17,142 nt of DNA from Pigoraptor vietnamica (Eukaryota; Opisthokonta; Filasterea), in contig CALSCQ010000311.1 in assembly GCA_943704525.1 (NCBI GenBank), positions 1-17,142 of the forward strand, in the 5' to 3' direction. Shown here piece after piece: positions 9,718-17,142 of the stretch. The notes below the pieces were generated by a model. It had not been told where the DNA came from and made no database searches. It saw only the letters and a list, made by a program, of their open reading frames with translations. The first letter of the stretch is position 1, and each line of letters opens with the position of its first letter. A program made the translations under genes and the position numbers.

Positions 9718-10506
9718 ATGGCGCTCTTCGCTCGCGTGCGCCTGGTGCGCGGCGTGGACGTGGCTGCCACCTACGTCCGCGTTCGCGCACCCCAACGCAG
9801 CTCAAGCACGACACCGCCGCCCAAGTTTGGCTCGTTTGCCGCGGCGTGGCTGCGACCGTCGTCCCGTCCCTCTGCGGCGACGAGCCCGTCCCGTCCCCCT
9901 GCGGCGACGAGCGATCCCTTCCGACCACAGCCACCGTCGGCACCTCAGGCGCCACGGCCCCAGCGGTCGCTGTTTTCGGCGGATGCCATGCGCCAGGCGA
10001 TCGAGGGGGCCAGGGAGGCCGCCCTGCGGGAGCAGCAGGCGGCGCGTGAGGCGGCGGCGGCGGAGCGGCGGCGGCTGCTCGGAGACGCCGCTGTAGCGAG
10101 GGCCGAAACAACCAAGGTGGTCGCCACGCAGAACGCGGAGCACCCGCCGGGGTATCGGTTGTCGTTTGCGGAGATGTTCCGCCGCTCTGCACTCGGCAGT
10201 GTTCCGACGCTCAAGAACATTCCCGTGTATGGACGCGAGGTGATGAGGAGGCGCGGACGCCGGGGCAACCTCAAGTACTTTGACGTCGGGCTGAAGCTGC
10301 CCATTATTGCGGTGGTTCCGCCGAACGCTGTGCGGGTTCACAACTCGCGGGCGCACCTCCGCCTCCACGCCGCCGAGAGCACAGAGCAGTTTCTCGGCGA
10401 GCGGCCCATAACGCTGTTGCAGGGCAGGGCGCTGTTTGTCGAGTACGAGAAGCCACCGCAGAAGGCGTCGCGAGCGCCGGTTGAGCCGAAAGCGCCCGTG
10501 AATTAA
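9718..10506 (+). CDS. Protein of unknown function, possible mitochondrial presequence
   Basis: Intronless frame of 262 residues that I do not recognise. The N-terminus (MALFARVRLVRGVDV and on) is basic, hydroxylated and acid-free, like a mitochondrial targeting sequence. Next come a Pro/Ser/Ala-rich stretch, a charged Ala/Glu/Arg helix (about 85-125, likely coiled coil), and a more globular C-terminal part (about 145-250) containing LSFAEMFRRSALGSVPTLKN and LKYFDVGLKLPIIAVVPP. A short internal DNA duplication produces the repeated Ser-Arg-Pro / Ala-Ala-Thr segments near 50-65. The frame is open upstream to 9646, but only from a GTG. An earlier ATG at 9687 in better context opens a different frame of 120 codons, so the true start is uncertain. 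Sharing a promoter with a presequence-bearing helicase suggests an organellar role (inference). Convergent with ASH2, 83 bp apart. Confidence 0.6.
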   Translation: MALFARVRLVRGVDVAATYVRVRAPQRSSSTTPPPKFGSFAAAWLRPSSRPSAATSPSRPPAATSDPFRPQPPSAPQAPRPQRSLFSADAMRQAIEGAREAALREQQAAREAAAAERRRLLGDAAVARAETTKVVATQNAEHPPGYRLSFAEMFRRSALGSVPTLKNIPVYGREVMRRRGRRGNLKYFDVGLKLPIIAVVPPNAVRVHNSRAHLRLHAAESTEQFLGERPITLLQGRALFVEYEKPPQKASRAPVEPKAPVN

Positions 10507-10589
10507 GAGCACAGCTGGAATCGCACCACTCTCTAGAAACATTGCACTCTGAAGCTCTGATCCACAAGCGGCTGTATTCGGCAACGCAG

Positions 10590-12482
10590 CTAGGCAGCAT
10601 CGCCGGCAGTCGCTGTGCTTTGCGCGGGGGACTCAGCGTCGACCACCCGGGCCACAATGTCCTCGAGGACGACCGACGCAAAGCCGCGCACGCCCGCCTC
10701 AGCCATTGGCAGCAGGCCGTCGCGGTCGGGCGGCGGGAAGGCAAACGCGGGGCCGAAGTTGACCTGCACTGCGGCGCCCTTGAACAGCGACACGGCGGGG
10801 AAATACGTTCCTTGCGAGAGGTCCGTAAAAGCGACGCCCTGTGACACGCCGTTCACAAAGAACTCCACAAACGAGCCGACGCACGTCGACGGCGGACGAC
10901 GCGCCGGGAGGGTCTCCTGGATAAACCAGCGGGTCTTGAAGGTGAAGGGCACCCGGATGCCGGGTTCATGCGCAGGGGGGAGGTGGTCGAAAGACGGGCC
11001 ATTCGAGGGCGGCAGGTGGATGAGCACGCCAACCACGTCGCCGTGGCCGTAGGTGCGGCCATATGCGCGGCCTTTGCTCTGGTGGAAGCACGTGGCGGGC
11101 GCATCGCGGTACGAATAGCCGTACACATCGTAGCCGACAGGCGTCTGAAGGTTGGCTGCGCACGGAAAAACGCATCAGCGTGATATGACCTTGCGGACGG
11201 ACTAGAGCGGCCACTGCATACAGAGGAATTCAAGGCACGGGGACCGAAATCACGAGACGCGCGACTGCGTCCCCCAAGAGGGCTCTGCGACAGGGCGCTT
11301 GCTCACCATGCCGCTGCGCCCACCCAATGCGGACGTGCGCCTTGGGAAAATCCGACGGCGTCCTCACCACAGCCTCCCAATAGAACGTCCCTGCCGTCAC
11401 GCCCTGTGTTGCGCGCACCGTGCAATACCCCTTCTCGGGCTCACTAAAGACAGTCAACAAGTCGTCGGAGAGCCGCAGCTGCGCGGCGCGGTCACTTCGC
11501 GAAAGCACGACGGCCGTCTCGTGCGGCAGCGCCTCGCGAACGCGCAACGGGACCGAGGGGTCTTCCTCCGCAGGGAAATATAGGTACTGCGGGCGATTGA
11601 TGGGATAGTCTGTGCTCCCGAACGTGCGCGAGGGCTGTTCGCCGCCACTGCAGAGCGAGTCCGTGATCAGACGCAAGTGGGCACTGCGTGCGCGCGCGTT
11701 TTTTTGGGTGGGGGGGGGGGGGCGGGGGGGACAACACGTGACACTATAGCCCACCTTTGGAATGCCGCGGTGCGACGAGCGCGCTTGGCGCCGCTGCCGA
11801 CCGCCACTGTCGCTGGTGCCGTGTCTGCTTTTCGTTTTGCGGCTGAGGCCCGTGCTGCTGCTTGGGGCGATGGGCGCAACTGGGCACGCTCTGTGCGAAG
11901 TGCGTAGACGGCCGCGGTCGATCGCACACCCTTCGCCTCGAAAGCATCGGAGCACGAGTACAGAGTGGAGCCTACGGTGGCCTGCCACGTGGGCGTTCTC
12001 CCGCGGCCGCGGCAGACGGCGTCCCAGTGGCTGTCGAGGAACTGGCAGATGGCGTCCTTCGCAAAGTGCGTTCCCCCGTGCAGCGTCATGAGGTTCGCAA
12101 GCGCCGTGGTGATGGCATCGCGCCACGAAGCCGTGAAGAGCGACAGGCGTTCGACGCCGTCCGTGTCGCAGAGGGCGCACGTGAAGCCGTAGTTGAGCAT
12201 GAACGGCATCAGGTGTGACGTGTCGCACTGGAGACAGTCCGCGTGGAACCAATTGCCGCACGCCCCACACGAAAACTCGGGGCGCCCCGAGGCGAGATCG
12301 CGGTTACGTCCACAGTAGCAGTAGACGCCCTGCGCATTTGCGAAGCGGCCTGCATCCCACTGAAGTGACGCACGGTCATAGGGAAGCGTCACGGCGCGCC
12401 GCAACGACGTCACCGTCGCCTCGTCGCCCTCCGCGGCATCCTCGACTGCGACGGAAGCGGCGCGGTCTTCCTCCTCCGCCAT
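10590..12482 (-). CDS. ASH2L: ASH2/ASH2L homologue, COMPASS (H3K4 methyltransferase) core subunit
   Basis: Shared subunit of SET1/MLL complexes that stimulates histone H3 lysine 4 methylation in the nucleus. Exons: 12482-11930, 11854-11755, 11647-11307, 11155-10590; 519 residues. Residues 55-105 form a PHD-like zinc finger (C55, C57, C72, C75, H80, C83, C102, C105). It is followed by a winged-helix-like region (about 108-180: RLSLFTASWRDAI, DAICQFLDSHWDAV), a basic nuclear-signal-like linker (KRKAD, GAKRARR), then a SPRY domain whose pieces include GYCTVRATQGVTAGTFYWE, ANLQTPVGYDVYGYSYRD and FFVNGVSQGVAFTD. The tail SVVLEDIVARVVDAE matches the DPY30-binding helix of ASH2L. The exon 3 acceptor could instead be at 11684 (12 more residues). 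The exon 2 acceptor is a tandem NAGNAG. Length and order fit animal and protist ASH2L. Family near certain. Confidence 0.92.
11699..11730. repeat. G-rich homopolymer tract in ASH2 intron 2
   Basis: A T run is followed by GGGTG, a 13-base G run, C and a 7-base G run. On the transcript strand this is a C-rich pyrimidine tract within the intron between exons 2 and 3. The plus strand has G-quadruplex potential. Exact homopolymer lengths should be treated as uncertain sequencing. Confidence 0.85.
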
Positions 12483-12555
12483 GTCTGCAGCCGCAAGCTG
12501 GAAGGGCCGCAGACCTTGGTGTCAACGCCACACCGAGCAGTTTGCCTGTGCCCCT

Positions 12556-12589
12556 TTGAATTGACAACTGGATTGGCAAGTCAATTCAA
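12556..12589. promoter_or_regulatory. Inverted repeat upstream of ASH2
   Basis: Perfect 10-bp arms TTGAATTGAC (12556-12565) and GTCAATTCAA (12580-12589) flank a 14-nt loop. The loop contains ATTGG, which reads CCAAT on the ASH2 coding strand. It lies 74-107 bp upstream of the ASH2 start in a locally AT-rich patch, the usual place for a proximal promoter element. A protein-binding dyad is likelier than an RNA hairpin, but neither is shown. Confidence 0.7.
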
Positions 12590-12691
12590 CATCGTGCGTC
12601 ACAATGACGACATGCCGCGGCGTGCCGACGAGCGCAGCCTGCGTGCCATGCGCAAAGGGCCTTGTTCGGCAACAGGCGTCCGGGCGCGATC

Positions 12692-12740
12692 TAACGGCCA
12701 CACGCTCCGCCTCATTACGAGAACTCGCTCCGTTTCATGT
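12692..12740 (-). repeat. Degenerate repeat, copy a (pseudo-copy of nuclease 3' end)
   Basis: On the minus strand it starts ACATGAAACGGAGCGAGT and, in one frame, reads SSRNEAERVAVR, parallel to the nuclease C-terminus SLRDAAERVAF. It matches copy b (12868-12915) over almost its full length. No gene context surrounds it. Confidence 0.7.
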
Positions 12741-12751
12741 ACGCACGGCTT

Positions 12752-12846
12752 GACACACACATAGACACAGACACAGACACAGACACACACACAGACACAG
12801 ACACAGACACACACAGACACACAGACACACACCCACACACACACAG
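12752..12846. repeat. CA-rich microsatellite with GACACA variants
   Basis: About 95 bp of alternating CA and GA dinucleotides (GACACA and GACACACA blocks). It sits between degenerate repeat copies a and b. On the minus strand it reads TGTGTC and yields meaningless Val/Cys-rich open frames. Confidence 0.93.
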
Positions 12847-12867
12847 CGCATGGATGGTAGGCGCACT

Positions 12868-12915
12868 TAAAGGGCACACGCTCAGCGGCATTTCGAAAAC
12901 TCTCTCCGTTCATGT
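12868..12915 (-). repeat. Degenerate repeat, copy b (pseudo-copy of nuclease 3' end)
   Basis: On the minus strand it reads ACATGAACGGAGAGAGTTTT followed by CGAAATGCCGCTGAGCGTGT, encoding SFRNAAERVPFK in the frame that matches the nuclease C-terminus SLRDAAERVAF. It shares GATGCCGCTGAGCGTGTG-like sequence with copy c inside the gene and the upstream ACATGAACGGAG part with copy a. Confidence 0.75.
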
Positions 12916-12980
12916 CTGCACTCTTAAACACCCAAATACGCACACGCACGCACGCGGCGACAAAGAGCGCATGCGCGCGC

Positions 12981-13027
12981 TCAGAACGCCACACGCTCAG
13001 CGGCATCTCGAAGACTTGCTGCGTGGT
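12981..13027 (-). repeat. Degenerate repeat, copy c, forming the nuclease C-terminus and stop
   Basis: This segment encodes SLRDAAERVAF and the TGA. It aligns with copies a and b, which lie 289 and 113 bp farther downstream of the gene. The match to copy b is strongest across the GCCGCTGAGCGTGTG core. Confidence 0.72.
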
Positions 13028-13634
13028 TCGCCTCCATGCCTGCACGCTTGACGACGTCGTCGATGCTCTCGAACGCCCGCTCCTTGCGCAGTGCCACAAT
13101 GGCGTCGGCTGTTGCGGGCCCCACACCGGGCAGGCGCGTCAGAGCGTTCGTGTCGGCGAAGTTGACGTTGACCACCCACGACCACGTGCGCGCAGCATGC
13201 GTGGGAAGGTAGCCAAAGAACGTCTCCAGCGCGCGCCCGCAAATGAGAATCACTTCGTCGCCGAGCTCAGAGATGTCCAGCCCCGCCGGACGATCCGCCG
13301 TCGACAGCAGCACGAGGCGCAACGCGGTCCCGGACTTCGCCAGCGCCTCATAGGCGCTCTTAAACTTCCTGATCTCCTCGCGGACATCCTCCGCCGTCAG
13401 GGTCTCTCGCATGTAGCGCTTGCACTGCACGACGACGAGCATTCGCCCGAACGAAGTGGGGACGACGGCAAAGACATCGGCGACGCTGATGCCGTTCGGC
13501 TTGTAGACGCGCCCGTCGATGATGTCTGGCGGGATCTCTGCGAGGGCGCCCCCGGGCTTGGCCGTCCCGAACGACCGCCGAGATCCCCATACCACGGCTC
13601 GTTCGGCCCGTTCTCTCCGCACGCACACACACAT
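12981..13634 (-). CDS. Candidate PD-(D/E)XK nuclease fused to a ComEA-type helix-hairpin-helix
   Basis: Frame of up to 217 residues, apparently intronless in the conserved part; the gene is not assigned to a named family. Residues about 33-150 look like a restriction-endonuclease fold: D53 in SVADVFAV, a beta strand, then VVVQCKRY with Q70-x-K72, the Q-x-K variant seen in Mrr-like enzymes. Residues about 158-200 (VNVNFADTNALTRLPGVG then ADAIVALRKERAF) closely fit the ComEA helix-hairpin-helix, a non-specific DNA-binding module. Predicted role: DNA cleavage or binding (inference). The N-terminus is unsure. ATG 13634 lies in CA-repeat-like sequence, and a 55-nt GT-AG intron ending at 13538 is also possible, so an upstream exon may exist. 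The C-terminal 13-15 residues belong to a repeat present twice more downstream. Related nuclease folds occur in Crinkler/RHS-like proteins and mobile elements; which one applies is open. Confidence 0.6.
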   Translation of the reverse strand: MCVCVRRERAERAVVWGSRRSFGTAKPGGALAEIPPDIIDGRVYKPNGISVADVFAVVPTSFGRMLVVVQCKRYMRETLTAEDVREEIRKFKSAYEALAKSGTALRLVLLSTADRPAGLDISELGDEVILICGRALETFFGYLPTHAARTWSWVVNVNFADTNALTRLPGVGPATADAIVALRKERAFESIDDVVKRAGMEANHAASLRDAAERVAF

Positions 13635-13746
13635 TTGCACTCGCGCACACGCACGTGCTTACATGTACATTCATTCACACTCTCTGTGTGCGGCGATCAC
13701 CGGGCTTGGATATCATGTGATGACCGCCCCTCCCGCCGTCCGTCGG

Positions 13747-14190
13747 GTCGTCTGTCGCCTGTGTGCGCCGTCGTCTGTCGCTGTGAGTGCGTCGTATGTT
13801 GCCTGTTCGCCGTCGTCTGTCCCACTGTGTTCGCCGGCGTCTGTCGCTGTGTGCACGTCGTCTGTCGCCTGTGTTCGCGGTCGTCTGTCGCTGTGTGTGC
13901 GTCGTCTGTCGCTGTGTGCGCCGTCGTCTGTCGCTGTGAGTGCGTCGTCTGTCGCCTGTGTTCGCGGTCGTCTGTCGCTGTGTGTGCGTCGTCTGTCGCT
14001 GTGAGTGCGTCGTCTGTCCCACTGTGTGCGCCGTCGTCTGTCGCTGTGTGCGCCGTCGTCTGTCGCTGTGTGCGCCGTCGTCTGTCGCTGTGTGCGCCGT
14101 CGTCTGTCGCTGTGTGCGCCGTCGTCTGTCGCTGTGAGTGCGTCGTCTGTCGATGTGTGCGCGTCGTTTGTCCCACTCTCTGAGTGCGCC
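13747..14190. repeat. Minisatellite, about 20 copies of a ~22-bp unit
   Basis: The core is GTCGTCTGTCGCTGTGTGCGCC. Units range from 21 to 28 bp, varying in the second half (GTGAGTGC, GTGTGTGC, CCTGTGTTCGCG, CCACTGTGTGCGCC). Four identical 22-bp units lie in a row near 14033-14120. Variant units recur in the same order earlier in the array, a higher-order pattern. Because 22 is not a multiple of 3, all three frames cycle, and no stop occurs on either strand over most of it. Confidence 0.95.
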
Positions 14191-14523
14191 GTCGTCCGTG
14201 TCGTGTTTCTGCGCCCGTGCGCGTCCCGCTGTAGCCGGCGCACACCGCTGCGTTCAGGCGCCAGAATGTGGCTGCTTTGTCCCATTTCGGTGGTCTTCTT
14301 GAGCATCTTTGCACTTGTGGCTGTGGCGAAGGTGCGAGGGACTGGCTGAAAGTGGGCGCGTGCAACCCCGGCGGGGAGGTCGGCTCCGTAGAGACAGCAA
14401 AGCGAAAAGGAAGCCCTTCATGTGCGAAACAGGCCACCTCAAGTGCGGCATTGTATCCCTCAGAGATAAACGGCATACATGGCGAGTACACATTGAAAAG
14501 GCACTCACGCCTTCATGCAGTTC

Positions 14524-14670
14524 ACATACACGCACACACGGCACACACACACGCACATGCACACACACACACACACGCGTACACACACGTACGCATACAC
14601 GCACACGCACACGCACACACACACGTACACACACACGCACGCACACACGCATAGAACAACCAACACACGC

Positions 14671-14707
<37 letters not shown>

Positions 14708-14817
14708 ACACGCATACACACGCACACGCACACGCACACGCGCGCGCACACACACACATACACACATACACATACACACACACACCCGCAGGCACATACA
14801 CGCATGCACGTACACAC
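14524..14817. repeat. CA/CG-rich alternating purine-pyrimidine tract
   Basis: Nearly 300 bp of ACAC, ACGC and ACAT blocks, including a pure (AC) run around 14678-14702 and CGCGCG near 14740. Such tracts favour Z-DNA and are length-unstable. It contains no gene evidence. Confidence 0.95.
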
Positions 14818-15037
14818 GCCAGCGGCCTAACGCCCCTGGTTGCATTTCTTGAAAATGGAGCGGTCGATGGCTTCACCACCAAGCGGCCGGCGGCCAACAC
14901 ACGACATGCAAGCGGCCACACAGGGCCGTGCAGCCATGTCGGCACGGAAGAGGCAATGCCGAACGTCACACCTACGTCACTACCGCACTCACCGCGGTGA
15001 CCCAGGCAGGCCCCTGCAAGATTTGGATGTCTCGGTC

Positions 15038-15054
15038 GATTTTTCACTAAAATC
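15038..15054. promoter_or_regulatory. Small AT-rich inverted repeat upstream of TM9 gene
   Basis: GATTTT and AAAATC arms flank a 5-base spacer in an AT-rich patch of otherwise GC-rich DNA, 165-181 bp before the TM9 ATG. A CCAAT box (15064-15068) follows. The combination resembles the CCAAT-bearing inverted repeat upstream of ASH2, but the arms differ. A promoter role is inferred from position only. Confidence 0.4.
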
Positions 15055-15218
15055 AGACCATTTCCAATGTGCGCGCCCCGGCTGACCCCCGCAACACGCC
15101 CTGCCACGCTGGCACGACCGCAATCAGTACTGGGGCATGTGGGCCGACGATTCAACGGCCAAAAGGGAGCGCGCGTCAGAAGAGGCACACCAGCGCGACG
15201 GGTGCTGAACTTGCTATC

Positions 15219-17108
15219 ATGGCGCGGCTTGTGCTGTTGGTGGCGCTCCTTGCGTGCCTCGCGGCGGTCGACGCGTTTTATCTGCCGGGCGTGTCGCCCA
15301 AGAGCTTTGTCAAGGTCCGTCTTGAGTGCATCTGCTGGACGGCGCTTCGTGCCGAGGAATTGCTGCTGGATATGTTGTCTCTAATCTTGCATTTGATTGT
15401 TTCTTGTGTTCCATTCATTCATCTGTGTCGCAGTGCGATTGGTGATTGACATTGAGCGGTACTTCTGTCGTTGTGTGTCCGTGCATAGCTTCGGGGCTCA
15501 GTTGTTGTGCTGTTGGGCGCCACGAGTGTTTGCATGACGCCCTGGACAGTTCTGACGTGCTACCTTGTGTTCGACGGCAGGGCGATGAGATCAAGCTGCT
15601 GGTGAACAGGCTCGACTCGACCCTCACCGCGGTGCCGTTCGACTTTGCGCACTTTCTCACGTGCCCCGTGCGTGCGCCCGACCATGGCGAGAACCTGGGC
15701 CAGGTGCTGCTGGGCGAGCGCATCATGGAGGCGTCGTCGTACACGGTGGGTGCGGCGTGCATTTCTGCTGGCGGGGCATTGCTGCGAACGTGTCGCTGAT
15801 TCGTCTCTCTCTTGCGCGCTCAGATTAAGTTCCAGGAGCCGGTGGACTGCGAGCTTGCGTGCACCGTGACGCCCAACGGCCACACGGAGGGATACGAGGA
15901 GGACCGCAAGCGCTACGAGAACCTGTACTACGGTGTCCAGAAGCGGTACATTCACCACTGGTGAGTAACAGCACTGGCGTGTAGACTGTCGCCGGCTTGT
16001 TCTGAGACCAGCGCGTGCAGGATCGTGGACAACCTCCCCGTTGTGCAGAAGGTGCACGCGCTGGACCCGACCGGCAAGACGACGGACCGCTACCGCGTGT
16101 ACTTTCCGCTGGGGTGCGAGGGCAACGACCGCGACAGGCACCTGTGCGACACGACCGGCATGGAGCAGAATAAGTACTACCTCAACAACCACGTGCACCT
16201 GACCATCGAGCACCACAACGAGACGACCGGCATGCACATTGTCGCCATTGTGGTCGAGCCGCGCAGCATCAAGCACGAGAGCGCGGAGAAGCGCCGCTGC
16301 GTCGCCGAAGTGGGACCGCTCGCGCCCCTCGAGCTTCCGCCGCCCAGCAAGGCGAGCACGTTCACGGCGCACTACACGTACTCTGTGTCGTTCCAGGCCT
16401 CGAAGACGGCGTGGCACTCGCGCTGGGACGTGTACCTGAACACGATGGACGCCAAGATCCACTGGTTCAGCATTGTCAACTCGCTTATCATCGTGCTCTT
16501 CCTCTCGGGGATGGTCGCGATGATCCTCCTACGCAGCCTGCACCGGGACCTCGCGCGCTACAACCAGGCCGACCTCTCGCAGGTGGGCGCCCTCTCTGCC
16601 TGCGCAGCGCTGTGCTCGCACTCGTGGTTAGGCCTTCCCCTAACACCAACCCCAACCCTTCCTTTTGTTTTCAGGAAGATGCCCAGGAGGAGTTTGGGTG
16701 GAAGCTTGTGCACGGTGACGTGTTCCGCGCGCCCTCTTTCGGCATGCTGCTTGCGGTGTCCACGGGCACGGGCGTGCAGGTCGTCATCATGACGCTCATC
16801 TCACTGGGTGCGTACTCACACAAGCGTTTTTGTGTGTCTGTGTCGGTGTGTCGTGTCTGCGTTCATGAGGGCGGCAAGCTATGTTGAGGCCGCGATTCAG
16901 AAACCGCGTTCTGATTCGTCCATTGCGCAGTCTTTGCGTGCCTCGGGTTCCTCTCGCCCTCGACGCGCGGCGGCCTCATGGTCTGCCTGATCGTGCTCTA
17001 CGTCCTCCTCGGCACGCCCGCTGGCTACGTGTCGGCGCGCATGTACAAGATGTTCGGCGGCGAAAAGTGGAAGTCGAACGTCATGCTGACGTCCTTTTTC
17101 TACCCTGG
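15219..17108 (+). CDS. TM9SF: Transmembrane 9 superfamily (nonaspanin) protein, 5' part; 3' end beyond window
   Basis: Polytopic Golgi/endosome membrane protein involved in sorting and surface localisation of membrane proteins. Exons: 15219-15314, 15581-15745, 15824-15960, 16021-16582, 16675-16807, 16931-17108, all in phase, giving 423 residues before the last donor GTAAGA. A signal peptide (about 1-19) precedes the hallmark AFYLPGVSPKSF. The lumenal domain carries ENLGQVLLGERI, YIHHWIVDNLP and YTYSVSF. Then follow TM1 (about 281-303, FSIVNSLIIVLFLSGMVAMI), cytosolic RYNQADLSQEDAQEEFGWKL, TM2 (about 342-372) and TM3 (about 378-400, LLGTPAGYVSARMYK). These features place it with TM9SF2/TM9SF4 rather than TM9SF1/3. 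About six more transmembrane segments should follow outside. ATG has A at -3. Family certain. Confidence 0.96.
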
Positions 17109-17142
17109 GTAAGATGCGCGCCTCCATCGGTGCACCCCCCCC

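Larger units (their letters stand above)
12483..12980. other. Gene-free stretch: ASH2 promoter side, degenerate repeats and CA tract
   Basis: No convincing exon was seen. It holds a hairpin (12556-12589), two degenerate copies of the 3' end of the neighbouring nuclease-like gene (12692-12740, 12868-12915) and a (GACACA)-type microsatellite between them. The long open frames here on both strands are produced by the stop-poor repeats. Confidence 0.6.
13635..15218. other. Gene-poor repeat region between nuclease and TM9 gene
   Basis: Holds a short CA-rich patch (13618-13680), a 22-bp minisatellite (13747-14190), about 330 bp of ordinary sequence (14191-14523), a CA/CG tract (14524-14817) and a TM9 upstream region. 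Upstream exons of the nuclease gene could lie here, but none could be supported by phase or homology. The long open frames across it are due to lack of stops in the repeats. Confidence 0.6.

Noticed and set aside
13490-13640. A 55-nt intron (13592-13538) splitting the nuclease N-terminus
   Set aside because: Splice signals are possible and phase can be made to fit, but the upstream piece is CA-repeat-derived with no homology; kept only as an alternative.
12912-14183. 423-codon plus-strand open frame across the nuclease region and minisatellite
   Set aside because: It is antisense to the nuclease-HhH frame and then runs through the 22-bp repeat, which lacks stops in all frames; it has no recognisable domain.
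13697-14491. 264-codon minus-strand frame (Arg/Thr/Asp-rich), possible N-terminus of the nuclease gene
   Set aside because: Most of it is the minisatellite read backwards. The short non-repeat start could not be linked to the nuclease by phase or homology.
14505-15188. Val/Cys-rich minus-strand frame
   Set aside because: Produced by the CA/CG tract; the part upstream of the tract shows no family resemblance.
16640-16660. CCCTAACACCAACCCCAACC in TM9 intron 4, telomere-like
   Set aside because: Irregular, one short stretch; better explained as CTAAC branch point plus pyrimidine tract before the TTTTCAG acceptor.
1-17142. tRNA, rRNA, CRISPR array, IS or transposon ends, prokaryotic operons or riboswitches
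   Set aside because: None seen by eye; spliceosomal introns and eukaryote-specific genes exclude a bacterial context. A covariance-model scan would be needed to exclude small ncRNAs.

Overview
This is nuclear DNA from a GC-rich, intron-dense, probably unicellular eukaryote. Nearly every gene is cut by short GT-AG introns, mostly about 50-120 nt, with 5' sites that usually start GTG and branch-like CTRAY or TACTAAC motifs. The kinesin is a kinesin-1 with the IAK tail motif, which points to an opisthokont or close relative (early-diverging fungus, unicellular holozoan, or apusomonad-like protist). I cannot place the species. The window starts with a G run and ends with a C run, and both end genes are cut, so it looks like a complete short contig.

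Layout. (1) 37-795 (+): 3' part of an inositol monophosphatase, 3 exons seen. (2) 845-6857 (-): a complete 27-exon kinesin-1 heavy chain, convergent with the first gene across 49 bp. It has motor, hinge, coiled coils, the IAK autoinhibitory tail and an unusual ~250-residue Pro/Ser/Thr-rich extension. (3) 7104-9566 (-): a 9-exon DEAD-box RNA helicase with an N-terminus like a mitochondrial presequence. (4) 9718-10506 (+): an intronless gene of unknown function, also with a presequence-like N-terminus, divergent from the helicase over 151 bp. (5) 10590-12482 (-): a 4-exon ASH2/ASH2L homologue (PHD-like finger, winged helix, SPRY, DPY30-binding tail), convergent with gene 4. (6) 12981-13634 (-): a candidate PD-(D/E)XK nuclease joined to a ComEA-type helix-hairpin-helix, next to degenerate copies of its own 3' end. 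(7) 13747-14817: a repeat field made of a ~22-bp minisatellite and a CA/CG-rich tract. (8) 15219-17108 (+): the 5' part of a TM9 superfamily (nonaspanin) membrane protein, 6 exons, cut by the window end.

The genes do not form a pathway. Most are housekeeping: phosphoinositide recycling, cargo transport on microtubules, organellar RNA metabolism, H3K4 methylation and endomembrane sorting. The accessory-looking part is 12500-14820, where the nuclease-HhH gene, partial 3'-end duplications, minisatellite and CA tracts lie together. I saw no tRNA or rRNA gene, CRISPR array or clear transposon. Exon models were built by hand from reading-frame phase, splice motifs and family homology, and have no transcript support.
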